Shown here piece by piece: positions 9,438-18,664 of a DNA stretch of 64,000 nucleotides (positions within the stretch are counted from its first letter, which is position 1; every line of letters starts with the position of its first letter). Source of the stretch: Desulfobacteraceae bacterium (GTDB lineage Bacteria; Desulfobacterota; Desulfobacteria; Desulfobacterales; Desulfosarcinaceae); NCBI GenBank assembly GCA_013003715.1, contig JABDIN010000093.1:48999-112998 (forward strand), read 5' to 3'. The notes under the pieces were generated by a model that had not been told where the DNA came from, ran no database searches, and worked only from the letters and a program-made list of their open reading frames with translations. Position numbers and translations under genes: made by a program.

Positions 9438-10412
9438 ATGGCCTTTGAAAATCTTTCCTGGATACAGTTAGCCGCTTTTTCAGGGGGTGGTCTCGCCATG
9501 GGCCTCGGCGCTGTCGGTGCTGCCATCGGTGAAGGGTACACCGCCGCACAAGCCAATATGGCGGTATCAAGAAACCCCGAGATATCCGGCGACATTTTTA
9601 AAAACATGCTGGTGGGACAAGCAGTGGCTGAGTCCGCATCGATTTTTGCATTGGTGATCGCCATCCTGCTTCTGTTTTTGGATGTACCAAACCCCAACCT
9701 CATCGATGCCGCCGCCCTGTTCGGTGCCGGTATATGTATGGGACTTGGCGCCGTGGGCTCCGGTATGGGTTCCGGATATCCCGGCGGACAGGCCTGTTTT
9801 GGTATTTCCCGACAGCCCGGAGCCGCATCAAAGCTCACCACGAATATGCTGATCGGATCAGCCGTCTGCCAGACACCGGCCATATTCTCCATGGTGGTGG
9901 CATTGATGCTCATGTTCATGGATTTCGGTAACGCGCCATTGCAACCGACATGGGCGGCGTTGATCGGCGCCGGATTGAGCACCGGTCTGGCGGCCATCGG
10001 CTCCGGTTATGGTGGCGGGTTGGCCGCAGGGGCAAGCTGTGAGGGGATCGCCCGGCAACCCGAAACCGTCGGCAACGTCACCACCACAATGCTGGTGGGA
10101 CAGGCGGTGGCCCAGACACCGTCCATCTTCGGGCTGCTCGTCAGCTTTATTTTAATGTTTAAAGTATTTCCGGAATCCTCGTCCCTTGCTGCGGCCATGG
10201 CCCTTTTGGGGGCCGGTGTCAGCACAGGTTTCGGGGGTATCGGTCCCGGTATCGGCAATGGCATGGCCGCAGAGGGCGCTGTCCGGTGGGTGGCCAGAAA
10301 CGTACAAAGTGCCGGTGAACTCATGCGTATCATGCTGGTGGGGCAGGCGGTGTCGCAATCCACGGCAATATATGCAATGGTTGTCAGTCTTGTCTTAATC
10401 TTCGTAGTTTAA
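9438..10412 (+). CDS. atpE: F0 subunit c, four-hairpin fusion with one intact ion site
   Basis: A 324-residue protein made of four tandem c-type hairpins, eight membrane helices, against the usual 75-90 residues for one hairpin. Each repeat has the glycine-rich helix 1 and the MLxGxAV helix 2. Repeat 1 has Glu32 and Glu65-Ser66, the two-carboxylate sodium-binding pattern. In repeats 2, 3 and 4 the helix-2 carboxylate is Gln (Gln145, Gln226, Gln307). The helix-1 position is Ser112, Gly193 and Asn274. Such a subunit would bind one ion per four hairpins, comparable to duplicated V-type c subunits with lost sites. AGGTGA lies about nine bases before the ATG. Confidence 0.93.
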   Translation: MAFENLSWIQLAAFSGGGLAMGLGAVGAAIGEGYTAAQANMAVSRNPEISGDIFKNMLVGQAVAESASIFALVIAILLLFLDVPNPNLIDAAALFGAGICMGLGAVGSGMGSGYPGGQACFGISRQPGAASKLTTNMLIGSAVCQTPAIFSMVVALMLMFMDFGNAPLQPTWAALIGAGLSTGLAAIGSGYGGGLAAGASCEGIARQPETVGNVTTTMLVGQAVAQTPSIFGLLVSFILMFKVFPESSSLAAAMALLGAGVSTGFGGIGPGIGNGMAAEGAVRWVARNVQSAGELMRIMLVGQAVSQSTAIYAMVVSLVLIFVV

Positions 10413-10453
10413 TCATTATTATCAAATATTTGAGATTTCCGAAGGAGGAACAC

Positions 10454-10702
10454 ATGGCCATTGAAGGAGCGGATTTAATAAAAGCAGCGGCATTTTTAGG
10501 GGCAGGACTGTCCATGGGTTTAGGGGCCATTGGCCCTGGCGTGGGTGAAGGCATGGTCGCGGCCAAGGCATGTGAAGCCATTGGCAAAAATCCCAAGGAA
10601 GCGGGACTCCTCACACGTACGATGCTGGTGGGACAGGCCGTTTCCGAGTCAACGGGCATCTACTCATTGGTCATCGCATTGTTGCTCCTGTTTGTGGTTT
10701 AA
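10454..10702 (+). CDS. atpE: F0 subunit c, single hairpin, sodium-type
   Basis: An 82-residue ordinary c subunit. I chose the ATG at 10454 because AAGGAGG lies just before it; an in-frame upstream ATG would add eight residues. Helix 1 has GPGVGEGM with Glu32, and helix 2 has QAVSESTGIYSL with Glu65, Ser66 and Thr67. The Gln/Glu32, Glu65, Ser66 pattern is the known sodium-binding signature. It probably mixes with the upstream four-hairpin subunit in a hetero-oligomeric ring. Confidence 0.93.
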   Translation: MAIEGADLIKAAAFLGAGLSMGLGAIGPGVGEGMVAAKACEAIGKNPKEAGLLTRTMLVGQAVSESTGIYSLVIALLLLFVV

Positions 10703-10851
10703 TCACCCCCCGTTGGCGAAAAACCCGCCGGCAACTTTATCGCTGCTGCGGGGCCCGGCTGATATCTTTTTGCACGGTGCCATACCCGGGCGGGGCGAGT
10801 ACAACAAGTGAATCCATCGTCGGCCGTAACTTTTAACGGAGCACGTAAATC

Positions 10852-11307
10852 ATGGAAATTGTCAGCACGACCGCGCTGATCAGCATCAACGAGACCGCGT
10901 TCGTTATCCTCATATCTTTTCTGATATTTATGGTTCTTCTCAACCGTATTATGATTCGGCCGCTACGCCAGGTTTCCGAGGAACGCACTCTCTATCTAAA
11001 GCAAATCAAAATCGAAATCGCTGATGCGGAACAGAAGATCATGCAATTCTCCAAGGACCTCGAAACGAAAAAAGAGCGGGTTCGAAAAGAGGCTTTCGAT
11101 ATCGTCCGGACAATTGAAGAAGATGCCGGGAAAAATACGGCTGAAATCATAACTGAAGCACAAAAAAAAGCGGCTGAAATAAGGGGTGTCACCGAAAAAA
11201 ATGTGGCCGGTCAGATGCAGGAAGCCCGTACATATCTTGAAAATGAAGCCAAAGGGCTGACGATAATGATTATGGAAAAGATTTTGGGTCGGAGATTGAC
11301 GTCATGA
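10852..11307 (+). CDS. atpF: F0 subunit b (b' type, first copy)
   Basis: A 151-residue protein with one N-terminal membrane helix (about 14-34) and a long charged, heptad-rich coil, as in the peripheral stalk. The stalk links subunit a to the F1 head and resists rotor torque. The stop overlaps the start of the second b gene in ATGA. Having two different b-type genes suggests a b/b' heterodimer. Confidence 0.85.
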   Translation: MEIVSTTALISINETAFVILISFLIFMVLLNRIMIRPLRQVSEERTLYLKQIKIEIADAEQKIMQFSKDLETKKERVRKEAFDIVRTIEEDAGKNTAEIITEAQKKAAEIRGVTEKNVAGQMQEARTYLENEAKGLTIMIMEKILGRRLTS

Positions 11308-11882
11308 AAACAAATGGAGTCAACATTAACCGTCGGCAACTGGCCGCCGGTGTCGTTTTCGGGCTGATTTTATCCCTACCGGCATTTGCGGCCGATGGTG
11401 CCTCTGACTGGAGAGCCACATACGATATCGTTTTTCGCTGGTTGAATTTCCTGGTGCTCGTATCCGTCATCGTCATCTTTGCCAAAGCACCCATCAAAAA
11501 ATTCCTTTCCATGCGGAAAATCGAAATCAGTGAACAGATCAATTCCCTTGAAGAAGAAAAGAAGGGATTGTTGGATAAGATCGATGAGACAGTGAAAATG
11601 GGCGAAGTGCAAAATGATCGCCTTATTCGCATGAAAGAAAGAATCATTGCTGATGGCGAACGGCGTAAAATCACGGCCATCGAGTCGGCCCGAAAACAAG
11701 GTGAGTTAATGCTGGAAGAGGCCAATCGCCGGATTACCCATCGGATCGCTGAGGCTAAACATCAAATCAAGGCCGAACTCGTTGATATCGCAGTGAAAAT
11801 GGCCAACGACCGCCTGACGACCCAAATCAACGAGAAGGACAATCAGAGGCTGGTCGATGATTTTTTAACCAGCGTCGGATGA
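11304..11882 (+). CDS. atpF: F0 subunit b (second copy, with leader)
   Basis: A 192-residue stalk subunit. A hydrophobic leader ending in PAFAADG precedes a second hydrophobic segment (about 45-62), then a long coiled coil rich in Glu, Lys and Ile. The leader may be a cleaved signal peptide, a known trait of some delta-proteobacterial b subunits. No delta, alpha, gamma, beta or epsilon gene follows, so F1 must be encoded elsewhere. Confidence 0.85.
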   Translation: MKTNGVNINRRQLAAGVVFGLILSLPAFAADGASDWRATYDIVFRWLNFLVLVSVIVIFAKAPIKKFLSMRKIEISEQINSLEEEKKGLLDKIDETVKMGEVQNDRLIRMKERIIADGERRKITAIESARKQGELMLEEANRRITHRIAEAKHQIKAELVDIAVKMANDRLTTQINEKDNQRLVDDFLTSVG

Positions 11883-11938
11883 ACCGGATCGTCGGTTCCG
11901 ACATTTCGGAAAATGGTTTACCTGGATCAACGGTTGAG

Positions 11939-11973
11939 GCGGCCGGTATCATTTCTACCGGCCGCTTTTTTAT
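11939..11973 (+). terminator. Rho-independent terminator of the atp operon
   Basis: A perfect 10-bp stem, GCGGCCGGTA (11939-11948) with TACCGGCCGC (11956-11965), has a 7-base loop and is followed by six T. It lies 56 bases after the last atp stop. Its T tract overlaps the stop codon of the convergent clpB gene. Confidence 0.9.
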
Positions 11974-14564
11974 TGCCTGTCCGCTTTTGTCTGAAATCGC
12001 ATTTTCTCCCCGTCCGCATCCACCAGGAGCGATGATCCTTCCAGAATTTCACCTTTTAAAATGGCCATTGCCAGCGGGTTCTCAATGAATTGTTGAATGG
12101 CACGTTTCAACGGCCGGGCCCCATATACGGGATCATACCCGTTTTTCACCAGTAATTCCCGGGCCGCAACCGACAACTCAAGGGCTATGTTTTTCTCTGC
12201 CAGCCGCCGGGCAAAGCTTTTCATCTGAATATCCACAATTTCCCCGATCTGATCCGGGGACAGGTTCAGAAATATGATGTTTTCGTCGATGCGGTTCAAA
12301 AATTCCGGCTTGAAATGACCGCGCAGTGCCTCGGTCACCCGCCGCTCCATCTCGGTACGATTGCCGGTCCCCAATTCCTGAATCCACTGGCTGCCGACAT
12401 TGGACGTCATGATGATGATGGTGTTTTTAAAATCCACTGTCTTGCCATGCCCGTCGGTCATGCGGCCATCGTCCAGAATCTGAAGCAGGACATTGAACAC
12501 TTCCGGGTGAGCTTTCTCGATTTCATCAAACAATACCACTGAATAAGGGCGCCGCCGCACAGCTTCCGTGAGATAACCCCCTTCATCATACCCCACATAC
12601 CCTGGAGGTGCGCCGATAAGTCTGGACACCGAGTGCTTTTCCATATACTCGGACATGTCCACCCGCACCATGGCCTGTTCACTATCGAAAATAAATGCCG
12701 CCAGGGCCTTGGCCAACTCGGTCTTCCCTACGCCGGTGGGTCCCATGAAGATAAACGATCCGATGGGACGGTCTGGGTCCTGAAGCCCGGACCTTGCGCG
12801 CCGCACCGCATTGGATACGGCGGTGATGGCCAAATGCTGGCCGATGACCCGTTCGCCCAGCCGGTCTTCCATGCGGACCAGCTTCTCCCGTTCGCTCTCC
12901 AGCATTTTCCGGACCGGAATCCCGGTCCATCGGGATATCACCTCGGCAATGTCCTCGTCGTCCACCTCTTCCTTGAGCATTTTCCGGTCGGTTTGCAACA
13001 CCGCCAGCGCCTGGCGTTCTGTTTCCAGCTGCTTTTCCAGATCCGAGGCTTTACCGTATCGTAATTCCGCCACCAGGGCCAGATTACCCTCACGTTCCGC
13101 CTGCTGCTCCTGATTTCCCAGTTGTTCGATGGCTGCCTTGGTTTTCCGGATGGCCTGGATGGCCGATTTTTCACTTTCCCAATGGGTTTTCATCCCGGTG
13201 ATATCCGCCCGCATCGACTCCAGCTCGTTTTCCAGCTTTTCGAGACGCTGAACGGATGCGGGATCTTTCTCTTTTTTCAGGGCTTGCCGTTCTATCTCGG
13301 CCTGGGTGATTTTCCGCTGAATCTCATCAATCTCCTGCGGCATACTGTCGATTTCAATACGCAGCTTGGAAGCGCATTCATCGATTAAATCGATGGCTTT
13401 GTCCGGTAAAAACCGGTCCGCGATATACCGCTGAGATAGCGTGGCCGCCGCTACTATGGCTGAATCCTTTATACGAACCCCGTGGTGAACTTCATATTTT
13501 TCCTTGAGTCCGCGAAGAATGGAAATGGTGTCTTCGATGGTCGGCTCCAGCACCATGGCCGGTTGGAATCGCCGCTCCAGCGCCGCATCCTTCTCGATGT
13601 ACTTGCGATATTCATTCAAGGTAGTGGCCCCCACACACCTTAAGGTTCCACGGGCCAGAGCGGGTTTGAGCATATTCGAGGCATCCATGGCGCCTTCAGC
13701 CGCGCCGGCCCCCACCAGGGTATGCAATTCATCAATAAATAGAATGACCTCTCCCTCTGCCTTTTCCACCTCTTTGAGCACCGCCTTGAGCCGGTCTTCG
13801 AACTCACCCCTGTATTTGGCACCGGCGATCAGAGCACCCATGTCCAGCGCCACCAGCCGCCTGTTTTTCAATGACTCGGAGACATCTCCGGCCACAATAC
13901 GCTGGGCCAATCCTTCCACAATGGCGGTTTTCCCCACGCCGGGTTCTCCGATGAGTACCGGGTTGTTCTTGGTGCGCCGGGAAAGCACCTGGACGATTCT
14001 GCGTATTTCATCATCCCGGCCGATCACCGGATCGAGCTTGCCGAGCCGGGCCAGGTCAGTTAAATCCCTGGAGAACTTATCCAGGGCCTGGTACTTTTCC
14101 TCGGGATTGGGATCGGTAATGCGCTGGGTTCCCCGGATATCCTTGAGCACAGTGAGGATTCGTTCGGGTGTCACACCATTTTTTGCCAGGATACCGGCGG
14201 CATCACCTGATTTTTCACCGGCAATGGATATAAACAGATGCTCATGGCTCACATATTCATCCTTCATTTTGGCGGCCTCGCCGAACGCCGCCTCCAGCAC
14301 CGCATTTGTCCGACTGGAAATGTATACCTGGTCCACCTTGCCCACCCGGGGCATCTTATCGAGCACCTGAGCGAGATCGTTGAGGACCATGGTCCCCGAA
14401 ACACCTAGTTTGTCCATCATGGACCGCGCCACGCTCTCCTTATCATCCAGCATCACGGTCAGCAAATGCTCGGGTTCGATTTGCTGGTGGTTTCGCCCGG
14501 CAGCCAGGGACTGAGCGTTTTGAATCAGCTCCTGTGATTTGATGGTAAATTTGTCCAGCCTCAT
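11970..14564 (-). CDS. clpB: ATP-dependent chaperone ClpB
   Basis: An 864-residue Hsp100 disaggregase. In order: the double Clp-N repeat, NBD1 with Walker A GEPGVGKT near residue 205, the M-domain coiled coil at roughly 410-530 (rich in Glu, Lys and Gln), and NBD2 with GPTGVGKTE near 604 and [17 protein letters not shown]. It works with DnaK to rescue aggregated proteins. The M domain separates it from ClpA and ClpC. GGAGGA precedes the ATG. No clear heat-shock promoter was found in the 189-base upstream gap. Confidence 0.95.
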   Translation of the reverse strand: MRLDKFTIKSQELIQNAQSLAAGRNHQQIEPEHLLTVMLDDKESVARSMMDKLGVSGTMVLNDLAQVLDKMPRVGKVDQVYISSRTNAVLEAAFGEAAKMKDEYVSHEHLFISIAGEKSGDAAGILAKNGVTPERILTVLKDIRGTQRITDPNPEEKYQALDKFSRDLTDLARLGKLDPVIGRDDEIRRIVQVLSRRTKNNPVLIGEPGVGKTAIVEGLAQRIVAGDVSESLKNRRLVALDMGALIAGAKYRGEFEDRLKAVLKEVEKAEGEVILFIDELHTLVGAGAAEGAMDASNMLKPALARGTLRCVGATTLNEYRKYIEKDAALERRFQPAMVLEPTIEDTISILRGLKEKYEVHHGVRIKDSAIVAAATLSQRYIADRFLPDKAIDLIDECASKLRIEIDSMPQEIDEIQRKITQAEIERQALKKEKDPASVQRLEKLENELESMRADITGMKTHWESEKSAIQAIRKTKAAIEQLGNQEQQAEREGNLALVAELRYGKASDLEKQLETERQALAVLQTDRKMLKEEVDDEDIAEVISRWTGIPVRKMLESEREKLVRMEDRLGERVIGQHLAITAVSNAVRRARSGLQDPDRPIGSFIFMGPTGVGKTELAKALAAFIFDSEQAMVRVDMSEYMEKHSVSRLIGAPPGYVGYDEGGYLTEAVRRRPYSVVLFDEIEKAHPEVFNVLLQILDDGRMTDGHGKTVDFKNTIIIMTSNVGSQWIQELGTGNRTEMERRVTEALRGHFKPEFLNRIDENIIFLNLSPDQIGEIVDIQMKSFARRLAEKNIALELSVAARELLVKNGYDPVYGARPLKRAIQQFIENPLAMAILKGEILEGSSLLVDADGEKMRFQTKADRQ

Positions 14565-14753
14565 CTATCGTCCTCCTGATAAAATAGTAATTTCGGGCTC
14601 ATAGATAGTGATCCGATTTTCGCCCAATAAACTAACCACTGAGGAAAAAGTGTCAATGCTGTTTGGATAATATTATTATTTTTGTGAGAGTCGAAAAGTA
14701 ATGTCTCTGCCCTGCTGATGATTGCTCGCGTGGATCACCGGCGGACCATGCGA

Positions 14754-15245
14754 CTATACCGGTTGCAGGCTGTGATACAACGCGATACCGGCGGCCGTGG
14801 AAAGATTGAGACAACGGATATCGTCGGTGATGGGGATGCGATAGGCGACATGGCGATACGCTTCAAGGATGGACACGGGCAATCCCCTGGTCTCGGAGCC
14901 GAAAACCAGAAAGTAACGCCGGGGGGAGGGCATCTCCCAAATCAAACGGTCGGCGGTCTTCGTCAGCACCGCCACCTCGTTGTCGCCAGGCTTCATTTCA
15001 CTTAAAAAGGTATCAAAATCATCCCAGACCTTCAGGGAAACCTTATCCCAATAGTCCAGCCCGGCCCGTTTTACCTGTTTTCCGTCCAGAGAAAATCCCA
15101 GCGGTCTGACCAAATGCAGGTGGGCGCCGGCTCCCAGGCAGGTACGCCCGATGTTTCCCGTGTTCCAATGGACCTCCGGCGCCACCAGCACGACATGGCG
15201 CTCCAATTGGCCGGAACGATTGACGGGTATATCCTGATCAGGCAT
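14754..15245 (-). CDS. trmL: tRNA (cytidine/uridine-34-2'-O)-methyltransferase TrmL
   Basis: A 163-residue SPOUT (SpoU) methyltransferase with the three motifs of TrmL: NTGNIGR at 28-34, GSETRGLP at 116-123 and CLNLSTAAGI at 145-154, which form the trefoil knot and bind S-adenosylmethionine. It methylates the wobble ribose of tRNA-Leu isoacceptors. The short length, without an RNA-binding extension, is normal for TrmL. Confidence 0.9.
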   Translation of the reverse strand: MPDQDIPVNRSGQLERHVVLVAPEVHWNTGNIGRTCLGAGAHLHLVRPLGFSLDGKQVKRAGLDYWDKVSLKVWDDFDTFLSEMKPGDNEVAVLTKTADRLIWEMPSPRRYFLVFGSETRGLPVSILEAYRHVAYRIPITDDIRCLNLSTAAGIALYHSLQPV

Positions 15246-15369
15246 TCGTTGGCGTAAATCCCCGCTGTTGTATTGCTTTACTTATAAATTCTTTAAAATT
15301 TCAAATGGTTGAATGACCCGGTGTTTTCACATTATCATTTAGATTTCATTTATAATTTATTATTTAAAA

Positions 15370-16692
15370 TTACTTAATATATCCCCACTCTTTCAGCCGC
15401 TTGTAAGCGTATTGGGCCTGATCGCCCTGGTTCACGATTTGGAGGAATTTGTGGTAATGCTTGGCGGCAGGATCGATGCGCTCCAATCCTTCAAGAGATA
15501 ATCCTTTAAAAAACAATATATTGGGATTCCCGGCCAGTTTTTTCTCATAGGTGCTAAAGTCGTTAAAAGCGGTCTGGTAGTTTTTCCGCTTCAGATTGAC
15601 GAACCCGCTGATATGATAAGCCTGGGCTTCGCCGGGGTATACCTGTTTCGCCTTTTGTATGTAGCGGTCGGCATCAGCATATTTTTTCTGAACGAACCGG
15701 GATTTGGCCATCATGACCAACCCGGCATAATCATTGGGGGCGATAGCCAGTGCTTTGGAAAACTCGGCGTCTGCATCTTCGACTTTATTTTTCGCTAAAA
15801 GCGTCTCGCCTTTTTGAAGGGCGGTGACCGCCCCCCTTATTTTTCGCAACCCGGACGTCCGGTCCATATATCGCTCTTTATTCAGCGGGTTGCTTTTGGA
15901 ACCGGTATATTTACTGCGGGCGGTGGACACGGCGGTTTTATACCGTTCATCACTCATGGGATGGGTGGAAAACAACAAATCGGCCGTGCTCATTTTATGC
16001 TTGGACATATTTTGGAGCATATCCATCAACCCCACCATGCCTTCGGGATTGTAACCCGATGCCACCATGTAACGCATACCCAAATCGTCGGCCTGGCGTT
16101 CGTTGTCGCGGCTGTAGGAGGCCAGCAAGGCGCCGGACCCCAGCATACCCAGTTGAGCAGCAATGCCGCCGGCCCGTTTGTCGTAGGCTCCTGCGGCTAT
16201 AGCCAACCCGCCGACAATGGCCGATGAGATCTTGCTTTTGGACATAATTTCAGCGGTATGCCGGGCATTGACGTGTCCGAGTTCATGCCCGAGCAAGGCG
16301 GCCAGTTCCGCCTCGTTGTCAAGGCTCAATAGAATACCACGCGTGCAGGCGATGCTGCCGCCGGGAAACGCATAGGCATTGACATAATTGGCATTGACCA
16401 CATGGAAATTATACGGCATCTGGGGGCGATGGGTAATCCGGGTCATTTTATTGCCGACTTCGGCCATGTATCCGTCAAGGGATTTGTCCTGGCTGATGCC
16501 ATAGTCCGCGGAAAACTGATGAGGAGAGTGCATTCGGTCCACGTTTATCTCATCTCTTTCGGACACCAGCATCAATTGTGATTTTCCGGTGACCGGGTTG
16601 GCCGCACAACCCACTACAAATGCGGCAGCCGACAGGGAACACATCCGCACAAACTCCCGGCGGCTGATCTTGGTGATTGGTCCGGTTCTCAT
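15370..16692 (-). CDS. M48-family metalloprotease lipoprotein with TPR tail (BepA-like)
   Basis: A 440-residue periplasmic protease. The N-terminus has a twin-arginine motif (SRREF, Arg11-Arg12) followed by a lipobox-like VVGC (Cys29), suggesting Tat export and lipidation. The zinc site is HELGH at 136-140, with the third ligand in the NERQADDLG segment. The C-terminal half holds TPR-like repeats. The layout is that of BepA/YfgC, which cleaves stalled outer-membrane proteins and helps LptD assembly. Outer-membrane quality control is inferred. Confidence 0.82.
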   Translation of the reverse strand: MRTGPITKISRREFVRMCSLSAAAFVVGCAANPVTGKSQLMLVSERDEINVDRMHSPHQFSADYGISQDKSLDGYMAEVGNKMTRITHRPQMPYNFHVVNANYVNAYAFPGGSIACTRGILLSLDNEAELAALLGHELGHVNARHTAEIMSKSKISSAIVGGLAIAAGAYDKRAGGIAAQLGMLGSGALLASYSRDNERQADDLGMRYMVASGYNPEGMVGLMDMLQNMSKHKMSTADLLFSTHPMSDERYKTAVSTARSKYTGSKSNPLNKERYMDRTSGLRKIRGAVTALQKGETLLAKNKVEDADAEFSKALAIAPNDYAGLVMMAKSRFVQKKYADADRYIQKAKQVYPGEAQAYHISGFVNLKRKNYQTAFNDFSTYEKKLAGNPNILFFKGLSLEGLERIDPAAKHYHKFLQIVNQGDQAQYAYKRLKEWGYIK

Positions 16693-17174
16693 CTTAACAC
16701 CTTTCTGCTTGTTTTCGTATCAGCCGGTCATTGCCGACACCGGCCATAATTTGGACAATATTCAAAGGGCTTGACCGGAACCCCAGGAAACTCATGATAA
16801 TTGGATCACATGGCTTCACGTCCGGTCGACAACTGCGGCATGGGCACCGCCTTCACTGGTGACGGCCGCGTTGAAATGCCGCTTTCAATGTTTGCCCGGT
16901 ATTGACTTTTACCGTTGAATCAAAATACATCTATATCTCATGCGGGCGTGACGGGAGATATGGATGATATTGTATAAAAATTGAATTTCCAGTCAACACC
17001 CAAGACGAAAATTCACCACAGTTGATCTACCCCGGACATGACGGATCCATGGGGGTAGGCTTAGCCGGCGCCCGGGTCGAACATCGCCGTCATGGCCTGA
17101 ACATGACGAAATACCTGATGGTTAAGACACTTTAACCTGTCCAGGGATCAGACAAGGTACAGGGGGATTCCATC
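16693..17174. other. Non-coding divergent gap
   Basis: About 480 bases between the divergent protease and amidohydrolase genes. No open frame with recognisable content, no RNA gene and no strong terminator was seen. It should contain two outward promoters. Confidence 0.5.
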
Positions 17175-18023
17175 GTGATCATTGATTTCCATACCCATGC
17201 GTTTCCGACGGAAATCCGGGACGACCGGGGTCGCTTCTTTCCGGAAGAACCGGATTTCAGGCTATTGTATGACGCCGACAACGCCCGCCTTGCCGGCGTT
17301 TCGGAAATCCTGCAATCCATGGACAGCCATGGTGTGGACAGAAGCGTCATCTTCGGTTTCCCCTGGCATAATATGGAAACGACCAGAAACCATAACGATT
17401 ATATCATCGCCTCCGTGAAAAAACATCCGGATCGGTTCGTCGGATTCTGCTGTGTTGACCCGCTCGGGGCAGATGCCACCATGGAGGTGGAACGATGCCT
17501 GGACAGCGGTCTTTCCGGTGTGGGTGAATTGGCCTTTTACCACTCAGGCATCGATGAAAACTGCCTGGATCACCTGGATCCGGTGATGCGGGTATGTGCT
17601 GACCGACAGATACCGGTCATGATTCACACCAACGAACCCATCGGACATCAATACCCGGGAAAAACACCCAACACATTGATTCAGATCTATAGTCTTATCA
17701 AGCGGTTCCCCGACAACACCCTCATTCTGGCCCACTGGGGGGCGGGCATCTTTTTTTACACCCTCCTGAAAAAAGAGATCAGGAGTGTCCTAAAAAATGT
17801 CTATTACGATACCGCCGCCTCACCCTTTTTATATGATACCGCCATATACGGGCTTGCCAAACAGCTGGGCGTTTTGAACCGGGTTCTCATGGGATCGGAT
17901 TTTCCGCTGTTGTCGCCACAGCGTTATTTAGACGAGATCGGCGACAGCGGTCTTGACCATGAGGACCGCGTCATGGTGATGGGTCAAAACGCCGCCCGAT
18001 TGCTGGGACTGGAAAAAGCCTGA
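17175..18023 (+). CDS. Amidohydrolase-family (amidohydrolase 2) metal-dependent hydrolase
   Basis: A 282-residue TIM-barrel hydrolase. The N-terminal DFHTH (His6, His8), MIHTNEP in the middle, LAHWGAG and the late GSDFPLL provide the metal ligands and the final Asp. The family includes decarboxylases and C-C or C-N hydrolases acting on carboxylated substrates. The gene stands alone, so substrate cannot be deduced. Confidence 0.78.
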   Translation: MIIDFHTHAFPTEIRDDRGRFFPEEPDFRLLYDADNARLAGVSEILQSMDSHGVDRSVIFGFPWHNMETTRNHNDYIIASVKKHPDRFVGFCCVDPLGADATMEVERCLDSGLSGVGELAFYHSGIDENCLDHLDPVMRVCADRQIPVMIHTNEPIGHQYPGKTPNTLIQIYSLIKRFPDNTLILAHWGAGIFFYTLLKKEIRSVLKNVYYDTAASPFLYDTAIYGLAKQLGVLNRVLMGSDFPLLSPQRYLDEIGDSGLDHEDRVMVMGQNAARLLGLEKA

Positions 18024-18126
18024 AGGGTCCGGACGAGAGGTGGACTTGCAACATGAACGGGCGGCATAAATCATCTCAACGGACTTGTCCATCACATCAG
18101 TATCCACATCCGACGGACACCATTGG

Positions 18127-18639
18127 TCAGACCACACGGGCGTATAAGTGCTGATCCGTTTTTTTACCGTCCTTGATGATGCTTTTTCTCAACCGGCCCT
18201 CCAGGGTGTATCCGGCTTTTTCCAGCACGCGGCAGGATGCCGGATTCCACGCATAGGGAACGGCGTAAACACGGACCAGGCCATGGGTCTCAATGGCATA
18301 AGTGGTGACCGCTTTTAATACCTCGCTCATGATCCCGCGACCCCAAAAGGATTCCCCGAGAAAATAGCCGATTTCCGCGGATAATCGTTCCACATCCGAT
18401 TGAAGTATAAATCCGATACTGCCGGCGGCTTCGCCGTTGACCTCAATACAGAAACGGGTGGAAACCTCATCTGAGAGGGCGGAATCAATGTATGTTTCAG
18501 CGTCCGCAAGCGTATAGGGGTGAGGAAAAAGATCCCGTAAATTCAACCAAATGTTCCGATTGTTGGCGTGCCGGGCAAGGGCTTGGGCATCGGTACGCCG
18601 CCAGGATCTCACACAACTCTGTTTCAGGGAAAGTTTCAT
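18127..18639 (-). CDS. GNAT-family N-acetyltransferase (RimJ/RimL-like)
   Basis: A 170-residue acetyltransferase of the RimJ/RimL type. It has the GSIGF strand, a GYFLGESFWGRGIMSEVL acetyl-CoA loop and the family tail VLEKAGYTLEGRLRKS. Members acetylate the N-terminus of ribosomal proteins or modify small molecules. It is 25 bases downstream of the ABC binding-protein gene on the same strand. Specific substrate unknown. Confidence 0.8.
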   Translation of the reverse strand: MKLSLKQSCVRSWRRTDAQALARHANNRNIWLNLRDLFPHPYTLADAETYIDSALSDEVSTRFCIEVNGEAAGSIGFILQSDVERLSAEIGYFLGESFWGRGIMSEVLKAVTTYAIETHGLVRVYAVPYAWNPASCRVLEKAGYTLEGRLRKSIIKDGKKTDQHLYARVV

Positions 18640-18664
18640 ACCAATATGATTATTCTCCTTTCAT

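Noticed and set aside
13504..14370. A 288-codon open frame on the plus strand inside clpB
   Set aside because: It is a composition shadow of clpB, whose own frame carries all expected motifs.
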